Assembly (NCBI GenBank): GCA_947503555.1
Contig: CANNEE010000007.1
Coordinates: 62,001-126,000, forward strand
DNA from: an uncultured Shewanella sp.
GTDB taxonomy: Bacteria; Pseudomonadota; Gammaproteobacteria; Enterobacterales; Shewanellaceae
Length of the DNA: 64,000 nucleotides
Direction: 5' to 3'
Below the pieces are notes generated by a model. That model saw only the letters and a program-made list of their open reading frames with translations, was not told the DNA's origin and did not search any database. Shown here piece after piece: positions 36,146 through 45,996 of the stretch (the first letter of the stretch is position 1; every line of letters starts with the position of its first letter). Made by a program: the position numbers and the translations under genes.

Positions 36146-37129
36146 CTATTCTTTGTTAATAGCGTGAATTTCAGCTGTTTCACTCGGCTTCTCGGCCTGC
36201 GAACCAGAAGCCTCATCTTGGGTGACTTCTTCACTGGCTAAGCTTGATTTCGATGTACTCTCCTCTCGCTCAGCGAAGGCTAACTCATCTTCTAAATACT
36301 CAGGCAAGGCGGCGGTGATCTCTGCGCCAAGTAACACTATCATCCAAGAGAGGTAGACCCAGACAAACAAAATGGGGATCACAGCTAATGCGCCGTAAAT
36401 GGCCTCATAGGAAGGAAACTGAGTCACATACAGAGCAAAAGCTTTCTTGCCTGCTTCAAACAAAAATGCCGCCACTATCGCACCTAACAGCGCATGGACA
36501 AACTTTACCTTAGTATTTGGCACCACCATATAGAGTAGCAAGAAAGCAGCGATAGAAAACAACATAGGTAAACGCTGAATAACAAAGGGCGCTACATCGG
36601 AAAGAGCAGTTTGATTAAATATCGACAATGAAACCAAGTATGAGGTTGCCACTAAGCTAGCGCCGACTAGCACAGGACCTAGGGTCAGCACCATCCAATA
36701 CATGGAAAATGACACCACTACCTGACGGGACTCTTTCGTACGCCAAATAGAGTTAAGTGCCTTATCGATGGCATGAATAAGAAATAGCGCAACCAACACC
36801 ACGACCGATACACCTATCGCAGTGCCTTTAGAGGCATTAGCAACAAACTCATTGATATAGACCTGCACCGTATCGCCCGATGCAGGTAGAAAGTTGCCAT
36901 AGACGAAGGTTTCTATCTGAGTACGGATCTCCTTAAATACAGGAAATGCAGACAACACAGACATGGTCACCGCCACCATAGGCACTAAAGACAGTAGCGT
37001 GACATAGGCTAAATGCCCTGCTCTGATATTAATCTGATCTTCTACCAGTCTTTGCTTCAGATGCAGACCAAAACTCCACAGGCCTAGGATTTTGCGCTTG
37101 ATGTAAGCGCTATCTATTTTTCTAGTCAT
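36146..37129 (-). CDS. yihY: YihY/BrkB family membrane protein
   Basis: Inner membrane protein of the UPF0761 (YihY/virulence factor BrkB) family, function unsettled despite the historical RNase BN label. The 327 residues have about six transmembrane helices between 35 and 275, family hallmarks such as [18 protein letters not shown] and SIWRTKES, and a long acidic/serine-rich cytoplasmic tail (~285-327). First gene of the yihY-aminopeptidase-dtd operon. Confidence 0.9.
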   Translation of the reverse strand: MTRKIDSAYIKRKILGLWSFGLHLKQRLVEDQINIRAGHLAYVTLLSLVPMVAVTMSVLSAFPVFKEIRTQIETFVYGNFLPASGDTVQVYINEFVANASKGTAIGVSVVVLVALFLIHAIDKALNSIWRTKESRQVVVSFSMYWMVLTLGPVLVGASLVATSYLVSLSIFNQTALSDVAPFVIQRLPMLFSIAAFLLLYMVVPNTKVKFVHALLGAIVAAFLFEAGKKAFALYVTQFPSYEAIYGALAVIPILFVWVYLSWMIVLLGAEITAALPEYLEDELAFAEREESTSKSSLASEEVTQDEASGSQAEKPSETAEIHAINKE

Positions 37130-37261
37130 AAATAAGGCTAACTTTCCTGTTAGTTAGGTGGATAGCAAAACAATATTGGTAATTTAGACCACGACTCGTA
37201 CAATAGCTTAACTGAAACTCCTTGTTATAAAAACAATTCGCACAACAGAAGGATAGTATCT

Positions 37262-37480
37262 ATGTCACAACAGGGATCTGCGGGCAATGTCATCGCCGCT
37301 ATCGCTAGCTTTTTCTTTCCAGGTTTAGGCCAGCTCGTCCAAGGAAGAATTCTAGCCGCCATCTTATTCTGTGTTATCACCATTGTCGGTTACGCACTTT
37401 GGTGGCTTATCGTCCCAGCTATTATTGGCGGTATTGCTCACCTCTGGAGCATCATAGATGCAGCCAAGTTTCGCGCTTAA
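37262..37480 (+). CDS. Small TM2-like membrane protein
   Basis: 72-residue protein with two hydrophobic segments (about 10-24 and 30-60). The FFFPGLGQLVQGRILAAILF turn between them is typical of TM2-type small membrane proteins. A GAAGGA ribosome binding site precedes the ATG. It is followed 29 bases later by a DUF2959 lipoprotein gene and may be co-transcribed. Function unknown. Confidence 0.7.
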   Translation: MSQQGSAGNVIAAIASFFFPGLGQLVQGRILAAILFCVITIVGYALWWLIVPAIIGGIAHLWSIIDAAKFRA

Positions 37481-37509
37481 TCCAATAAAACAACAATATG
37501 AGGCCTGAC

Positions 37510-38157
37510 ATGAAAAAACTTCTACCCCTAGTGCTTATCACAGCCAGTCTTATACTCTCAGGTTGTCAAAGCGCCTACTATGGCGCCATGGAGAAAGTCG
37601 GCTACCATAAGCGCGATATCATGGTTTCTCGCGTACAAGATGCCAAAGAGTCACAGCAAGAAGCTCAAGAGCAATTCAGTTCGGCTTTAGAAGAGATGCA
37701 AGCACTTCTCAACCATGACGGCGGCGATCTGCAATCTGCCTATGAAAAAGCCAAGGATGAATATGAGTCCGCCCAAGGCGCTGCCGATGATGTTTCTAAT
37801 CGCATCAGCAAGGTAGAAGACGTTGCCGAGGCCCTCTTTGACGAATGGCAAGCCGAAATTGGTGAAATCAGCAAAGCTAGCCTAAGACGCAGCAGCGAAT
37901 CTAAGCTTAAGGCGACCCAACGCGCCTATAATCAACTGGTCAGAAGCATGCGCCGCGCCGAAGATAAGATGCCACCGATTTTAACGGCGATGAAAGACAA
38001 CATGCTTTACCTTAAGCATAACCTTAATGCTCAAGCCATAGGCGCAATCAAAGGTGAGTTTGCCAGCCTACAAACTGACATTTCAAGCCTAATTAAAGAG
38101 ATGAATCGCTCTATCGAGGAATCCAACAAGTTTATCGATTCTCTAGAAGGTAAATAA
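37510..38157 (+). CDS. DUF2959 lipoprotein
   Basis: Envelope protein of unknown function. From ATG 37510 (GAGG six bases upstream, preferred over ATG 37498) the 215 residues begin with a lipoprotein signal (MKKLLPLVLITASLILSGC). The mature protein is almost wholly helical and coiled-coil prone, with acidic heptads around QEAQEQFSSALEEMQALL and a second long helix at the C-terminus, as in DUF2959 proteins. Probably anchored to a membrane facing the periplasm. Confidence 0.8.
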   Translation: MKKLLPLVLITASLILSGCQSAYYGAMEKVGYHKRDIMVSRVQDAKESQQEAQEQFSSALEEMQALLNHDGGDLQSAYEKAKDEYESAQGAADDVSNRISKVEDVAEALFDEWQAEIGEISKASLRRSSESKLKATQRAYNQLVRSMRRAEDKMPPILTAMKDNMLYLKHNLNAQAIGAIKGEFASLQTDISSLIKEMNRSIEESNKFIDSLEGK

Positions 38158-38191
38158 ACAGCTCTGCTTGTAAGCGATTTTCACTCATATA

Positions 38192-38216
38192 GTAAGCCCG
38201 CCTAGCGCGGGCTTAC
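38192..38216 (+). terminator. Intrinsic terminator after DUF2959 gene
   Basis: GTAAGCCCGC (38192-38201) and GCGGGCTTAC (38207-38216) form a 10-bp stem around CTAGC, followed by TTAATT. Confidence 0.7.
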
Positions 38217-38373
38217 TTAATTCCAGCTTAAAAATATCATTTATGATACTAACTTGTGACTCACTCTTTCTTTTCGATTTCCTAATCTATTTTTGGAACT
38301 AAATGGCCAATTAGTTCCTATTGAGCCAAAATATTCAGCGCCATAATGGGGAAAATTTCATTGGAACATCCCC

Positions 38374-39597
38374 ATGACCTATATCGAATCTATTACTCTT
38401 TTTCTTGCCCTAGGCTATAGCATCCTGCAGCTCTACTGGAGTCAACAACAGTGGGGCGCCGCAAGCGCATTAGGACTGTTGCTAGCAAGCCTTATCATGG
38501 TCAACGCTTGGCCTTTAATGCTAATAGCTTTCGCCTGCTTACTCTTGCTCATTCTACTCGGTCAATTCAAACCAGAGGCTTTTGCCAATCAAAACAACAA
38601 GCCCAAAGCCAAACAGCTAAGAAGCTACTGCCAACATTTGCTTACCCTGTCGTTATTACTATGCGCAGGACAGTACACTATCAACGCCATCATGTTAAAA
38701 GCAGGAATAACCCCTTGGATAGCGCGTCCAGATGTGGTGGACGCCTTTTTGCCCATAGCAGGGGCTATAGAGCTTAAAGCCATTGCAACCTTAGAACTCT
38801 GGGATCAACAACATCCTGCAGCAGCTGTAATGCTTGCGGTCGTACTTATCACTGGTGTTGTATGTAAACGAGCTTTTTGTGGCTGGGCCTGCCCATTAGG
38901 CTTGGCGGGAGAATATCTATACGCCTTAAGAAAACGCTTTATAAAATCTGAGTATCAACCACCAGCATGGATAGACTGGCCGCTACGTATGCTTAAATAT
39001 CTACTCTTACTGGGTTTTATCTATATCATTACCTCCATGTCGCCAGCGACACTACCCAACTATCTAAATGGTCATTATCACAAGATAGCCGATATTAAGA
39101 TGGCACTGTTTTTCATTACCCCGGGCTTGATTACCTTAATCTGTTTCGGGCTGATTTTAATGTTAGCAGCCTGGCGACGTCAGGGCTTTTGCCGCTATCT
39201 TTGCCCTTATGGGGCGGTATTGGGATTACTGAGCTTTGCTAGCCCACTTAAGATCCGTCGTGACTGTCATCACTGCCTTATTGAAGCTAAAGACATGAAA
39301 TGCGATAAGTGCACTCGAGCCTGTCCAGCAAACATCATAGTGCATACAAAAACCACGGTACGCAGCGACGAATGTCAGGCTTGCATGCGCTGCATCGATG
39401 CCTGCCCTAAACCGCAAGCCCTTAGCTTTAGTCTGAAAACGGGTCACAGAGTTTCGGCTAAAGGCTTACTCATGCTGATGATAGTGATTATGTTTGCGCT
39501 GCCACTCGCAGCCCACTTATCAGGCTTCTGGCACAGCCAAACCCCAACAGAAATAAGACAAATGCTTATCCACAAACTCGATAGGATTGGCCACTAA
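38374..39597 (+). CDS. Membrane polyferredoxin (NapH/CcoG-like 4Fe-4S protein)
   Basis: Inner membrane electron-transfer protein. The 407 residues contain about six transmembrane helices, two membrane-proximal cysteine motifs (FCGWACPLG and CRYLCPYGA, as in NapH/CcoG/RdxA), and a soluble ferredoxin segment with two CxxCxxxCP sets (CDKCTRACP and CQACMRCIDACP) at about 310-350, predicting two [4Fe-4S] clusters. It has no neighbour that names its electron acceptor. It may hand quinol electrons to a periplasmic or assembly partner. Confidence 0.82.
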   Translation: MTYIESITLFLALGYSILQLYWSQQQWGAASALGLLLASLIMVNAWPLMLIAFACLLLLILLGQFKPEAFANQNNKPKAKQLRSYCQHLLTLSLLLCAGQYTINAIMLKAGITPWIARPDVVDAFLPIAGAIELKAIATLELWDQQHPAAAVMLAVVLITGVVCKRAFCGWACPLGLAGEYLYALRKRFIKSEYQPPAWIDWPLRMLKYLLLLGFIYIITSMSPATLPNYLNGHYHKIADIKMALFFITPGLITLICFGLILMLAAWRRQGFCRYLCPYGAVLGLLSFASPLKIRRDCHHCLIEAKDMKCDKCTRACPANIIVHTKTTVRSDECQACMRCIDACPKPQALSFSLKTGHRVSAKGLLMLMIVIMFALPLAAHLSGFWHSQTPTEIRQMLIHKLDRIGH

Positions 39598-39670
39598 AGA
39601 TAGCAACAATCCACAAAGTGACGGGCGAGTGCTGTGATTAGCATAAAGAGTAATTTAAGAATGACTTAAC

Positions 39671-39829
39671 TTAGTACTCGCCTGTAACCCCTTGGCGAGT
39701 TTGATATCGGCTTATCAGACTATCCATAGCTGCTATTTCATCGGGAGCCAGTGTCACTGAAATCGCATCGGCTCCCGTCGTATAAGTACAGCTGAAATAA
39801 CTTATCGTCCTTGACTCTAAATGCTCCTT
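39671..39829 (-). pseudogene. Possible gene remnant truncated by the repeat array
   Basis: On the minus strand an open frame encodes about 50 residues (HLESRTISYFSCTYTTGADAISVTLAPDEIAAMDSLISRY) outside the repeats. Upstream it runs into the first 101-bp repeat, whose frame supplies an unlikely ATG at 39904. An AAGGAG at the junction (39824-39829) has no start codon at the right distance. It reads like the 3' end of a small gene whose start was replaced by the array, but it may be chance. Confidence 0.3.
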
Positions 39830-40178
39830 ATACAAATCCCCTCCTACACCACCCATGGTGCTCGAGGATAAGTATCTGACTGCCATGGATGGCGGGAATG
39901 CCAATAAATGAATGAAACATTTATGGCCCTATACAAATCCCCTCCTACACCATCCATGGTGTTCTGGGATAAGTATCTGACTGCCATGGATGGCGGGAAT
40001 GCCAATAAATGAATGGAACATTTATTGCCCTATACAAATCCCCTCCTACACCATCCATGGTGTTCGGGGATAAGTATCTGACTGCCATGGATGGCGGGAA
40101 TGCCAATAAATGAATGGAACATTTATGGCCCTATACAAATCCCCTCCTACACCATCCATGGTGTTCGGGGATAAGTAT
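39829..40178. repeat. 101-bp tandem repeat array, about 3.5 units
   Basis: Units start at 39829, 39930, 40031 and 40132, exactly 101 bases apart, with only scattered substitutions. The last is cut after 47 bases. Each complete unit carries an inverted repeat, CCATCCATGG and CCATGGATGG, 24 bases apart (39950-39959 and 39984-39993 in unit 2), so each can form a hairpin. A short echo of the unit start occurs at 40181-40190. The array fills the gap between the polyferredoxin gene and the typA terminator. No protein coding is supported. Confidence 0.93.
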
Positions 40179-40188
40179 ATCCCTATAC

Positions 40189-40219
40189 AAAAGCCCCGAA
40201 TACTCATGTATTCGAGGCT
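40189..40219 (-). terminator. Intrinsic terminator of typA
   Basis: On the minus strand AGCCTCGAATAC and GTATTCGGGGCT pair (one U-G pair) around ATGA, followed by TTTT. It starts 42 bases after the typA stop. Confidence 0.8.
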
Positions 40220-40260
40220 CTATATTATTAACGAAAATGGCTAAATCAGACTAATGCTGA

Positions 40261-42084
40261 TTAAGCATCCTTCGCAGCACGGCTGGCGCGCTTACGATCG
40301 TTTTCAGTCAAGTGACGCTTACGAACACGAATGTTCTCAGGCGTGACTTCTACTAGCTCGTCATCATCGATGAACTCTAGCGCTTGCTCAAGGGTCATCT
40401 GAATATGCGGTGTTAGAACCTGAGCTTCGTCAGTACCCGATGCACGCATGTTAGTCAGCTGCTTACCCTTTAAGCAATTTACTGTCAGGTCATTAGCACG
40501 GCTGTGAATACCAATGATTTGGCCTTCATAAACCTCGGCGGCGTGACCAATCATCAAGCGACCACGCTCCTGTAGATTAAACAGTGCGAAGGTCAATGCC
40601 TTACCCGTTGCATTAGAGATCAATACACCGTTTTGACGCTGACCGATATCGCCTTCTTTTACTGGGCCATAATGATCAAATGTATGATAAAGCAGGCCAG
40701 TACCCGAAGTTGCTGTCATAAACTCGGTTTGGAAGCCAATCAAGCCACGGCTTGGAATCATAAAGTCGATACGAACACGACCTTTTCCATCTGGCTGCAT
40801 ATCGCGCATATCGCCTTTACGCATACCTAGCTTTTCAATCACGCTACCTTGATGATCTTCTTCAACGTCAACGGTGAGTTGCTCGTAAGGTTCGCACATC
40901 TCACCATCAACTTCTTTGATGATCACTTCTGGACGAGATACGGCTAGCTCATAACCTTCACGACGCATGTTTTCAATCAAAATACCTAGGTGGAGTTCAC
41001 CACGGCCTGATACGCGGAAACGATCCGGGCTCTCGGTTTCTTCAACACGCAGTGCTACGTTGTGCACAAGCTCTTGCTCTAGACGCTCAAGAATATTACG
41101 TGAAGTCACATACTTACCTTCTTTACCCGCAAAAGGAGAAGTATTGACTTGGAAAGTCATGGTCAGTGTTGGCTCATCAACCGATAGTGGTGGTAAAGCT
41201 TCAACATTGCTTTGTGCACACACGGTATCAGAAATCTTCAGCTCACCTAGACCTGTAATCGCAACGATATCACCGGCATTAGCGCTATCGACTTCATGAC
41301 GCTCAAGACCCATATAACCTAGTACTTGGCCCATCTTACCGTTACGAGTGTTACCTTCAGAGTCGACAATAGTCACTTGCTGGTTCGTCTTAACGCTACC
41401 ACGTTTGATACGACCGATACCGATAACACCGACATAAGAGTTGTAATCTAACTGAGAGATCTGCATCTGGAAGTCACCATCTGCATCGGCATCAGGAGAC
41501 GACACTTTCTCAACGATAGTTTGGAATAGCGGTGTCATATCTTCGCTTTGCTCATCTGGATCTAGGGTGGCAAAGCCGTTTAGCGCTGAAGCGTAAACGA
41601 TAGGGAAGTCTAGCTGCTCATCGGTCGCACCTAAGTTATCGAATAGATCGAAGACTTGATCGATAACCCAATCAGGACGCGCACCTGGACGGTCAATCTT
41701 GTTGATGACGACAATTGGCTTAAGACCTTGAGCAAACGCTTTTTGGGTCACGAAACGAGTCTGCGGCATTGGGCCATCTACTGCGTCAACCAATAGCAAT
41801 ACTGAGTCAACCATAGAAAGAACACGTTCTACTTCACCACCGAAGTCGGCGTGACCAGGAGTGTCTACGATATTAATACGGTAGTCGTTCCACTTAATGG
41901 CAGTGTTCTTCGCCAGAATAGTGATCCCACGTTCTTTTTCTAGATCGTTAGAATCCATCACCCGCTCAGCGGCTTCGCCTCGACTCTCAAGGGTTCCTGA
42001 CTGCGCCAGCAACTTATCAACCAAGGTAGTTTTACCATGGTCAACGTGTGCAATAATGGCGATGTTACGTAAATTCTCTAGCAC
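40261..42084 (-). CDS. typA: Ribosome-associated GTPase TypA/BipA
   Basis: Translational GTPase related to EF-G that helps assemble the 50S subunit and affects stress and cold growth. The 607 residues start [20 protein letters not shown] (G1), with [12 protein letters not shown] (G3) and NKIDRPGA (G4), then the domain II barrel, EF-G-like domains III and V and the BipA-specific C-terminal domain. Divergent from glnA, as in enteric bacteria. Confidence 0.97.
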   Translation of the reverse strand: MLENLRNIAIIAHVDHGKTTLVDKLLAQSGTLESRGEAAERVMDSNDLEKERGITILAKNTAIKWNDYRINIVDTPGHADFGGEVERVLSMVDSVLLLVDAVDGPMPQTRFVTQKAFAQGLKPIVVINKIDRPGARPDWVIDQVFDLFDNLGATDEQLDFPIVYASALNGFATLDPDEQSEDMTPLFQTIVEKVSSPDADADGDFQMQISQLDYNSYVGVIGIGRIKRGSVKTNQQVTIVDSEGNTRNGKMGQVLGYMGLERHEVDSANAGDIVAITGLGELKISDTVCAQSNVEALPPLSVDEPTLTMTFQVNTSPFAGKEGKYVTSRNILERLEQELVHNVALRVEETESPDRFRVSGRGELHLGILIENMRREGYELAVSRPEVIIKEVDGEMCEPYEQLTVDVEEDHQGSVIEKLGMRKGDMRDMQPDGKGRVRIDFMIPSRGLIGFQTEFMTATSGTGLLYHTFDHYGPVKEGDIGQRQNGVLISNATGKALTFALFNLQERGRLMIGHAAEVYEGQIIGIHSRANDLTVNCLKGKQLTNMRASGTDEAQVLTPHIQMTLEQALEFIDDDELVEVTPENIRVRKRHLTENDRKRASRAAKDA

Positions 42085-42245
42085 CGGATAAACCTCTTAC
42101 CATCAAACAATATATAGGGAAATTGTAGTACCCAATATGGCCTCTACAATAAAAAGCGTGCCATTCTACTCTAGCTTGTGCCAATCGCACAGGATTATTT
42201 TTTAAACACCTGCAAATAGTGTTTTTACATTGACCTTTTAGCCTC

Positions 42246-42301
42246 TGCACCAAAATGAACAATGCACCATTTGCGAGCAAACATTGCACCAACTTAGTGC
42301 A
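42246..42301 (+). promoter_or_regulatory. NtrC binding sites upstream of glnA
   Basis: TGCACCAACTTAGTGCA (42285-42301) matches the NtrC dyad TGCACC-N5-GGTGCA with one mismatch. Weaker sites start at 42263 (TGCACCATTTGCGAGCA) and 42246 (TGCACC half site). They lie about 90-145 bases before the predicted transcription start, normal for an enhancer. Confidence 0.75.
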
Positions 42302-42364
42302 GAAATGAAGTTTGTTCCAGCTATGGTAAAAGCGAACACTTTATAAAACAGTAAGATAGTTTTT

Positions 42365-42380
42365 TGGCATGACTCTGGCT
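42365..42380 (+). promoter_or_regulatory. Sigma-54 promoter of glnA
   Basis: TGGCATGACTCTGGCT has GG at 42366-42367 and GC at 42378-42379, ten bases apart, matching TGGCAYR-N4-TTGCW with one mismatch. With the NtrC sites upstream it predicts nitrogen-controlled glnA transcription starting near 42391. Confidence 0.75.
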
Positions 42381-42499
42381 ATGTATGGCAAATAAGTTGG
42401 TCAATATTGATATATTCGTTCTACAATGCATGGGGCAAGAACCCAAGTAGTTAGATAAATAATCAGGGTTTACCCTTTACCCTACGCGGAGGCTAGATA

Positions 42500-43909
42500 A
42501 TGTCGTTTGAACATGTTTTAGAGCAAATTGAAGCATTAGAAGTTAAGTTTGTTGATTTACGCTTTACCGATACTAAAGGTAAAGAGCAGCATGTATCCAT
42601 TCCATCACATCAAATTGATGCTGACTTCTTTGAAGAAGGTAAAATGTTCGATGGTTCTTCTATCGTTGGTTGGAAAGGCATTAACGAATCAGACATGGTA
42701 CTAATGCCAGACCCATCTACCTTTGTTCTTGACCCATTTACCGCAGAAGTCACTGCCAATATTCGTTGCGACATCCTTGAGCCTGGTACCCTACAAGGCT
42801 ACAACCGTGACCCACGCTCGATCGCTAAAAATGCCGAAGAGTATATGCGTTCGACCGGTATTGCAGACACAGTACTCATCGGTCCTGAGCCAGAGTTCTT
42901 CCTATTTGACGATGTTAAATATGGTACAGATATGTCTGGTAGCTTCTATAAAGTCGATTCAGAAGAAGCGGCTTGGAACTCAGGTACGAGTTATGACGAT
43001 GGCAACACAGGTCACCGTCCTATGGTAAAAGGTGGTTACTTCCCTGTCGCACCAGTTGATTCATCTCAAGATCTTCGTAGCGCCATGTGTTTGGTACTTG
43101 AAGAGATGGGCCAAGTAGTTGAAGCTCACCACCACGAAGTGGCAACTGCTGGTCAAAACGAAATCGCGACTCGCTTTAATAGCCTAACCCTTAAAGCGGA
43201 TGAAGTTCAGACCCTTAAGTATGTAGTACACAATGTTGCCCACGCCTATGGTAAAACTGCGACCTTTATGCCTAAGCCAGTTGTAGGTGATAACGGTAGT
43301 GGTATGCACGTTCACCAATCTTTGGCTAAAGATGGCGTTAACCTATTTGCCGGTGACAAGTATGGCGGCCTAAGTGAGACTGCGCTTTACTATATTGGCG
43401 GTATCATCAAGCATGCTCGCGCTATCAACGCCTTCACTAACCCAGCGACAAACTCTTATAAGCGTTTGATCCCACACTTTGAAGCACCAGTAATGCTAGC
43501 TTACTCAGCACGTAACCGTAGTGCTTCTATCCGTATTCCTGTGGTACCAAGTGCTAAGGCTCGTCGTATTGAGGTTCGCTTCCCAGATCCTATGGCTAAC
43601 CCATACCTTGCCTTCTCAGCCATGCTAATGGCGGGTCTTGACGGTATTCAGAACAAGATCCACCCAGGTGATGCTATGGATAAAGACCTATACGATCTAC
43701 CAGCAGAAGAAGCTGCAGAGATCCCAACGGTGGCAACTTCACTACAAAATGCACTTGAGTGCTTAGATGCAGACCGTGAGTTCTTAACCCGTGGTGGCGT
43801 ATTTAACGATGACTTCATCGATTCTTATATCGCCCTTAAGAGTGCTGATGTTGAGCGTATCAATAACACCACTCACCCACTTGAGTTTGAAATGTACTAC
43901 AGCTTGTAA
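42500..43909 (+). CDS. glnA: Type I glutamine synthetase
   Basis: Dodecameric enzyme making glutamine from glutamate, ammonia and ATP. The 469 residues hold the GS signatures [17 protein letters not shown], the metal-binding [23 protein letters not shown] and the ATP-binding region near NRSASIRIP. The tyrosine of [14 protein letters not shown] matches the adenylylation site of the beta subtype, so GlnE control is expected. Upstream NtrC and sigma-54 elements and a downstream terminator make it a single-gene unit. glnLG are not immediately downstream. Confidence 0.97.
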   Translation: MSFEHVLEQIEALEVKFVDLRFTDTKGKEQHVSIPSHQIDADFFEEGKMFDGSSIVGWKGINESDMVLMPDPSTFVLDPFTAEVTANIRCDILEPGTLQGYNRDPRSIAKNAEEYMRSTGIADTVLIGPEPEFFLFDDVKYGTDMSGSFYKVDSEEAAWNSGTSYDDGNTGHRPMVKGGYFPVAPVDSSQDLRSAMCLVLEEMGQVVEAHHHEVATAGQNEIATRFNSLTLKADEVQTLKYVVHNVAHAYGKTATFMPKPVVGDNGSGMHVHQSLAKDGVNLFAGDKYGGLSETALYYIGGIIKHARAINAFTNPATNSYKRLIPHFEAPVMLAYSARNRSASIRIPVVPSAKARRIEVRFPDPMANPYLAFSAMLMAGLDGIQNKIHPGDAMDKDLYDLPAEEAAEIPTVATSLQNALECLDADREFLTRGGVFNDDFIDSYIALKSADVERINNTTHPLEFEMYYSL

Positions 43910-43928
43910 TTGCTCACCCTCAATCAAA

Positions 43929-43953
43929 AAACCGCCTTTTTAGGCGGTTTTTT
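43929..43953 (+). terminator. Intrinsic terminator of glnA
   Basis: AAACCGCC (43929-43936) and GGCGGTTT (43943-43950) with loop TTTTTA, followed by a T-run. Confidence 0.9.
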
Positions 43954-44301
43954 ATTACCCTCAATACACAAGTCCCGCATAAAAAGTTTGTAAATTAACT
44001 AGATAAATACTGCGTACTGTATATTTTTTGTACTTCATCACAACAAAATCAATTTAGAACAATTACCCTACCCACCTGTTCTGCCAAAAGGTTTTGATTT
44101 CTATTGTATTTTAACCTGTCTAAATTTCACCTATTCGACATGGAGACGGTAAAACATAAATATCACGCACATTAATCTGCGAAACGAGAGCAGTAATAAC
44201 AATAATTAACACTTATGATGGATGGACAAACTTCATACCCTACCTACATGTTACCTAGGTAACAAAATTGTAACTTTAGAGTCATATTTGTAGGAATAAC
44301 A
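43954..44301 (+). promoter_or_regulatory. Upstream region of the GDSL phospholipase with a 16-bp palindrome
   Basis: No gene is supported in this stretch. It contains TGTTACCTAGGTAACA (44249-44264), a perfect 16-bp palindrome 38 bases before the ATG, positioned like a repressor operator. The rest is AT-rich leader. No known consensus was matched. Confidence 0.5.
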
Positions 44302-45552
44302 ATGAAGACATCATTATTAACAGCAACACTGCTAGCCAGTGTCGCGACATTTGCTTCAGCCGAGCAACCCATTACGCCTGAAAGCATTACTTCAGCTCAG
44401 ATACAGGATGTACAATCGAAACAGACTTATACCTATGTAAGATGCTGGTATCGCCCGGCAAGCACACATGATGACCCGTCAACTGACTGGGAGTGGGCAC
44501 TCAATGAAGACGGCAGCTACTACAAACTAGATGGTTACTGGTACTCTTCTGTCTCTTTTAAGAATATGTTCTATACCAATACGCCTCAGTCTGAGATCAA
44601 ACACAGATGTGAACGTACCCTCAATGTCTCCCATGATACGGCAGATATGACCTATTTTGCTGCCGACAATCGTTGGTCCTATAACCATACCATTTGGACC
44701 AATGACAACTATGTGATGCAACCTAAAATCAACAAGATCATTGCTCTGGGAGATAGCATCTCAGATACCGGCAATATCTTTAATGGTGCTCAGTGGTTAT
44801 TCCCGAACAGTAACTCTTGGTTCTTAGGACATTTCAGCAATGGCTTTGTATGGACTGAATACCTAGCCGAAACAGCAAAGCAACCACTCTATACTTGGGC
44901 CGTTGGCGGCGCAGCAGGAGATACACGTTACCTGTTCCTTTCAGGCATTCACGATCAGGTTAACTCCTATCTGACCTATATGAAGATGGCGAAAAACTAT
45001 GAGCCAAGAAACTCCCTATTTACTCTGGAGTTTGGCCTCAATGACTTCGTCAACTATGACAGAAGCGTCGCTGAAGTCAGTTTAGACTTTAAAAATGCGA
45101 TGAAAAAACTCACCGACAATGGCGCTCACAATATTATTGTGTTGAATCTACCGGACGTATCTAAAGCCCCTCAATTTAAATACAGTGCTCCCGATAAGGC
45201 GCAGATCGTCAATGCTAAGATTGCTGAATTCAATAAGTACATCGCTTCACAAGTCGCGGAATATAAAGCAAAGGGCGTCAATATTCATATGTTTGATACC
45301 GAAACGCTATTTGCCCGCATGTTAAACGAGCCTGCCCAGTTTGGCCTGCGCAACACATCAGACTCTTGCATGGATATCAACCGTAACTCGGCGGCTGACT
45401 ATGTGATGAGTCACAGCTTACGCAATGACTGTGCTACCTATGGCTCTGATACCTATGTGTTCTGGGGCGTTACACACCCAACCACAAGAGCACATCAAAT
45501 CATCGCCGATGAAGTCAGTAAAGCACTGCTAAGTCAGTTTAATTTCAATTAA
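44302..45552 (+). CDS. Secreted GDSL phospholipase/lysophospholipase (thermolabile hemolysin-like)
   Basis: Exported SGNH-hydrolase expected to act on phospholipids, related to Vibrio thermolabile hemolysin/VvPlpA. The 416 residues have a signal peptide (MKTSLLTATLLASVATFASA), an N-terminal small domain with conserved aromatic/cysteine residues (~45-115), and the catalytic domain with block I ALGDSISDTGN (nucleophile Ser152), the VGGAAGD glycine block, GLNDF (Asn) and VTHPTTRAH (catalytic His). TAGGAA precedes the ATG. It is a lone gene with a convergent terminator downstream. Confidence 0.9.
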   Translation: MKTSLLTATLLASVATFASAEQPITPESITSAQIQDVQSKQTYTYVRCWYRPASTHDDPSTDWEWALNEDGSYYKLDGYWYSSVSFKNMFYTNTPQSEIKHRCERTLNVSHDTADMTYFAADNRWSYNHTIWTNDNYVMQPKINKIIALGDSISDTGNIFNGAQWLFPNSNSWFLGHFSNGFVWTEYLAETAKQPLYTWAVGGAAGDTRYLFLSGIHDQVNSYLTYMKMAKNYEPRNSLFTLEFGLNDFVNYDRSVAEVSLDFKNAMKKLTDNGAHNIIVLNLPDVSKAPQFKYSAPDKAQIVNAKIAEFNKYIASQVAEYKAKGVNIHMFDTETLFARMLNEPAQFGLRNTSDSCMDINRNSAADYVMSHSLRNDCATYGSDTYVFWGVTHPTTRAHQIIADEVSKALLSQFNFN

Positions 45553-45578
45553 TAGACTAGATTGGCTCCACAAGCGAA

Positions 45579-45617
45579 AAGGCCATCACTCATGTTTAAA
45601 GCATGGGTGATGGCCTT
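45579..45617. terminator. Bidirectional terminator between the GDSL gene and yihD
   Basis: AAGGCCATCACTCATG (45579-45594) pairs with CATGGGTGATGGCCTT (45602-45617), one G-U pair, 16-bp stem between convergent genes. Confidence 0.8.
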
Positions 45618-45638
45618 CATTGTGATAGGGCGAGTGAA

Positions 45639-45908
45639 CTACTCGTCTAACATGCCTCTGGCACGTAAAATAGCGGTCTTAAAGTCTTCTTCATAATCTT
45701 TGGCAATACCTGGAATTAACTCATCCTCGCTAGAGTTACGCATCTTCAAATGATAAAACAACACGTCATCATTGAGCTCGGATAGCTCACCTTTAAACTT
45801 GGCTTCTTCGGCCAGTTTCTGAAGAAAATCAACTAGGTTCAATTGCGGCTCTTTCAGCCACTCTTGCTGCAATAACTCGATTAACTCTTTAACTCTATGG
45901 GCATCCAT
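45639..45908 (-). CDS. yihD: YihD family protein (DUF1040)
   Basis: Small acidic cytoplasmic protein of unknown function, conserved in gammaproteobacteria. The 89 residues align along their whole length with E. coli YihD, e.g. [27 protein letters not shown] and [18 protein letters not shown]. Helical throughout. AAGGAT-like ribosome binding sequence before the ATG. Confidence 0.92.
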   Translation of the reverse strand: MDAHRVKELIELLQQEWLKEPQLNLVDFLQKLAEEAKFKGELSELNDDVLFYHLKMRNSSEDELIPGIAKDYEEDFKTAILRARGMLDE

Positions 45909-45996
45909 AATTTATCCTTACAACGTCTCAGGCTTTATGGGTCAGTTGTAACAAACTCCCGTGGTAAATGCACTGCTAATTGGATAATTTTTAGGG

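Noticed and set aside
39829-40178. CRISPR array
   Set aside because: Units are contiguous 101-base repeats without unique spacers, and no cas genes are present.
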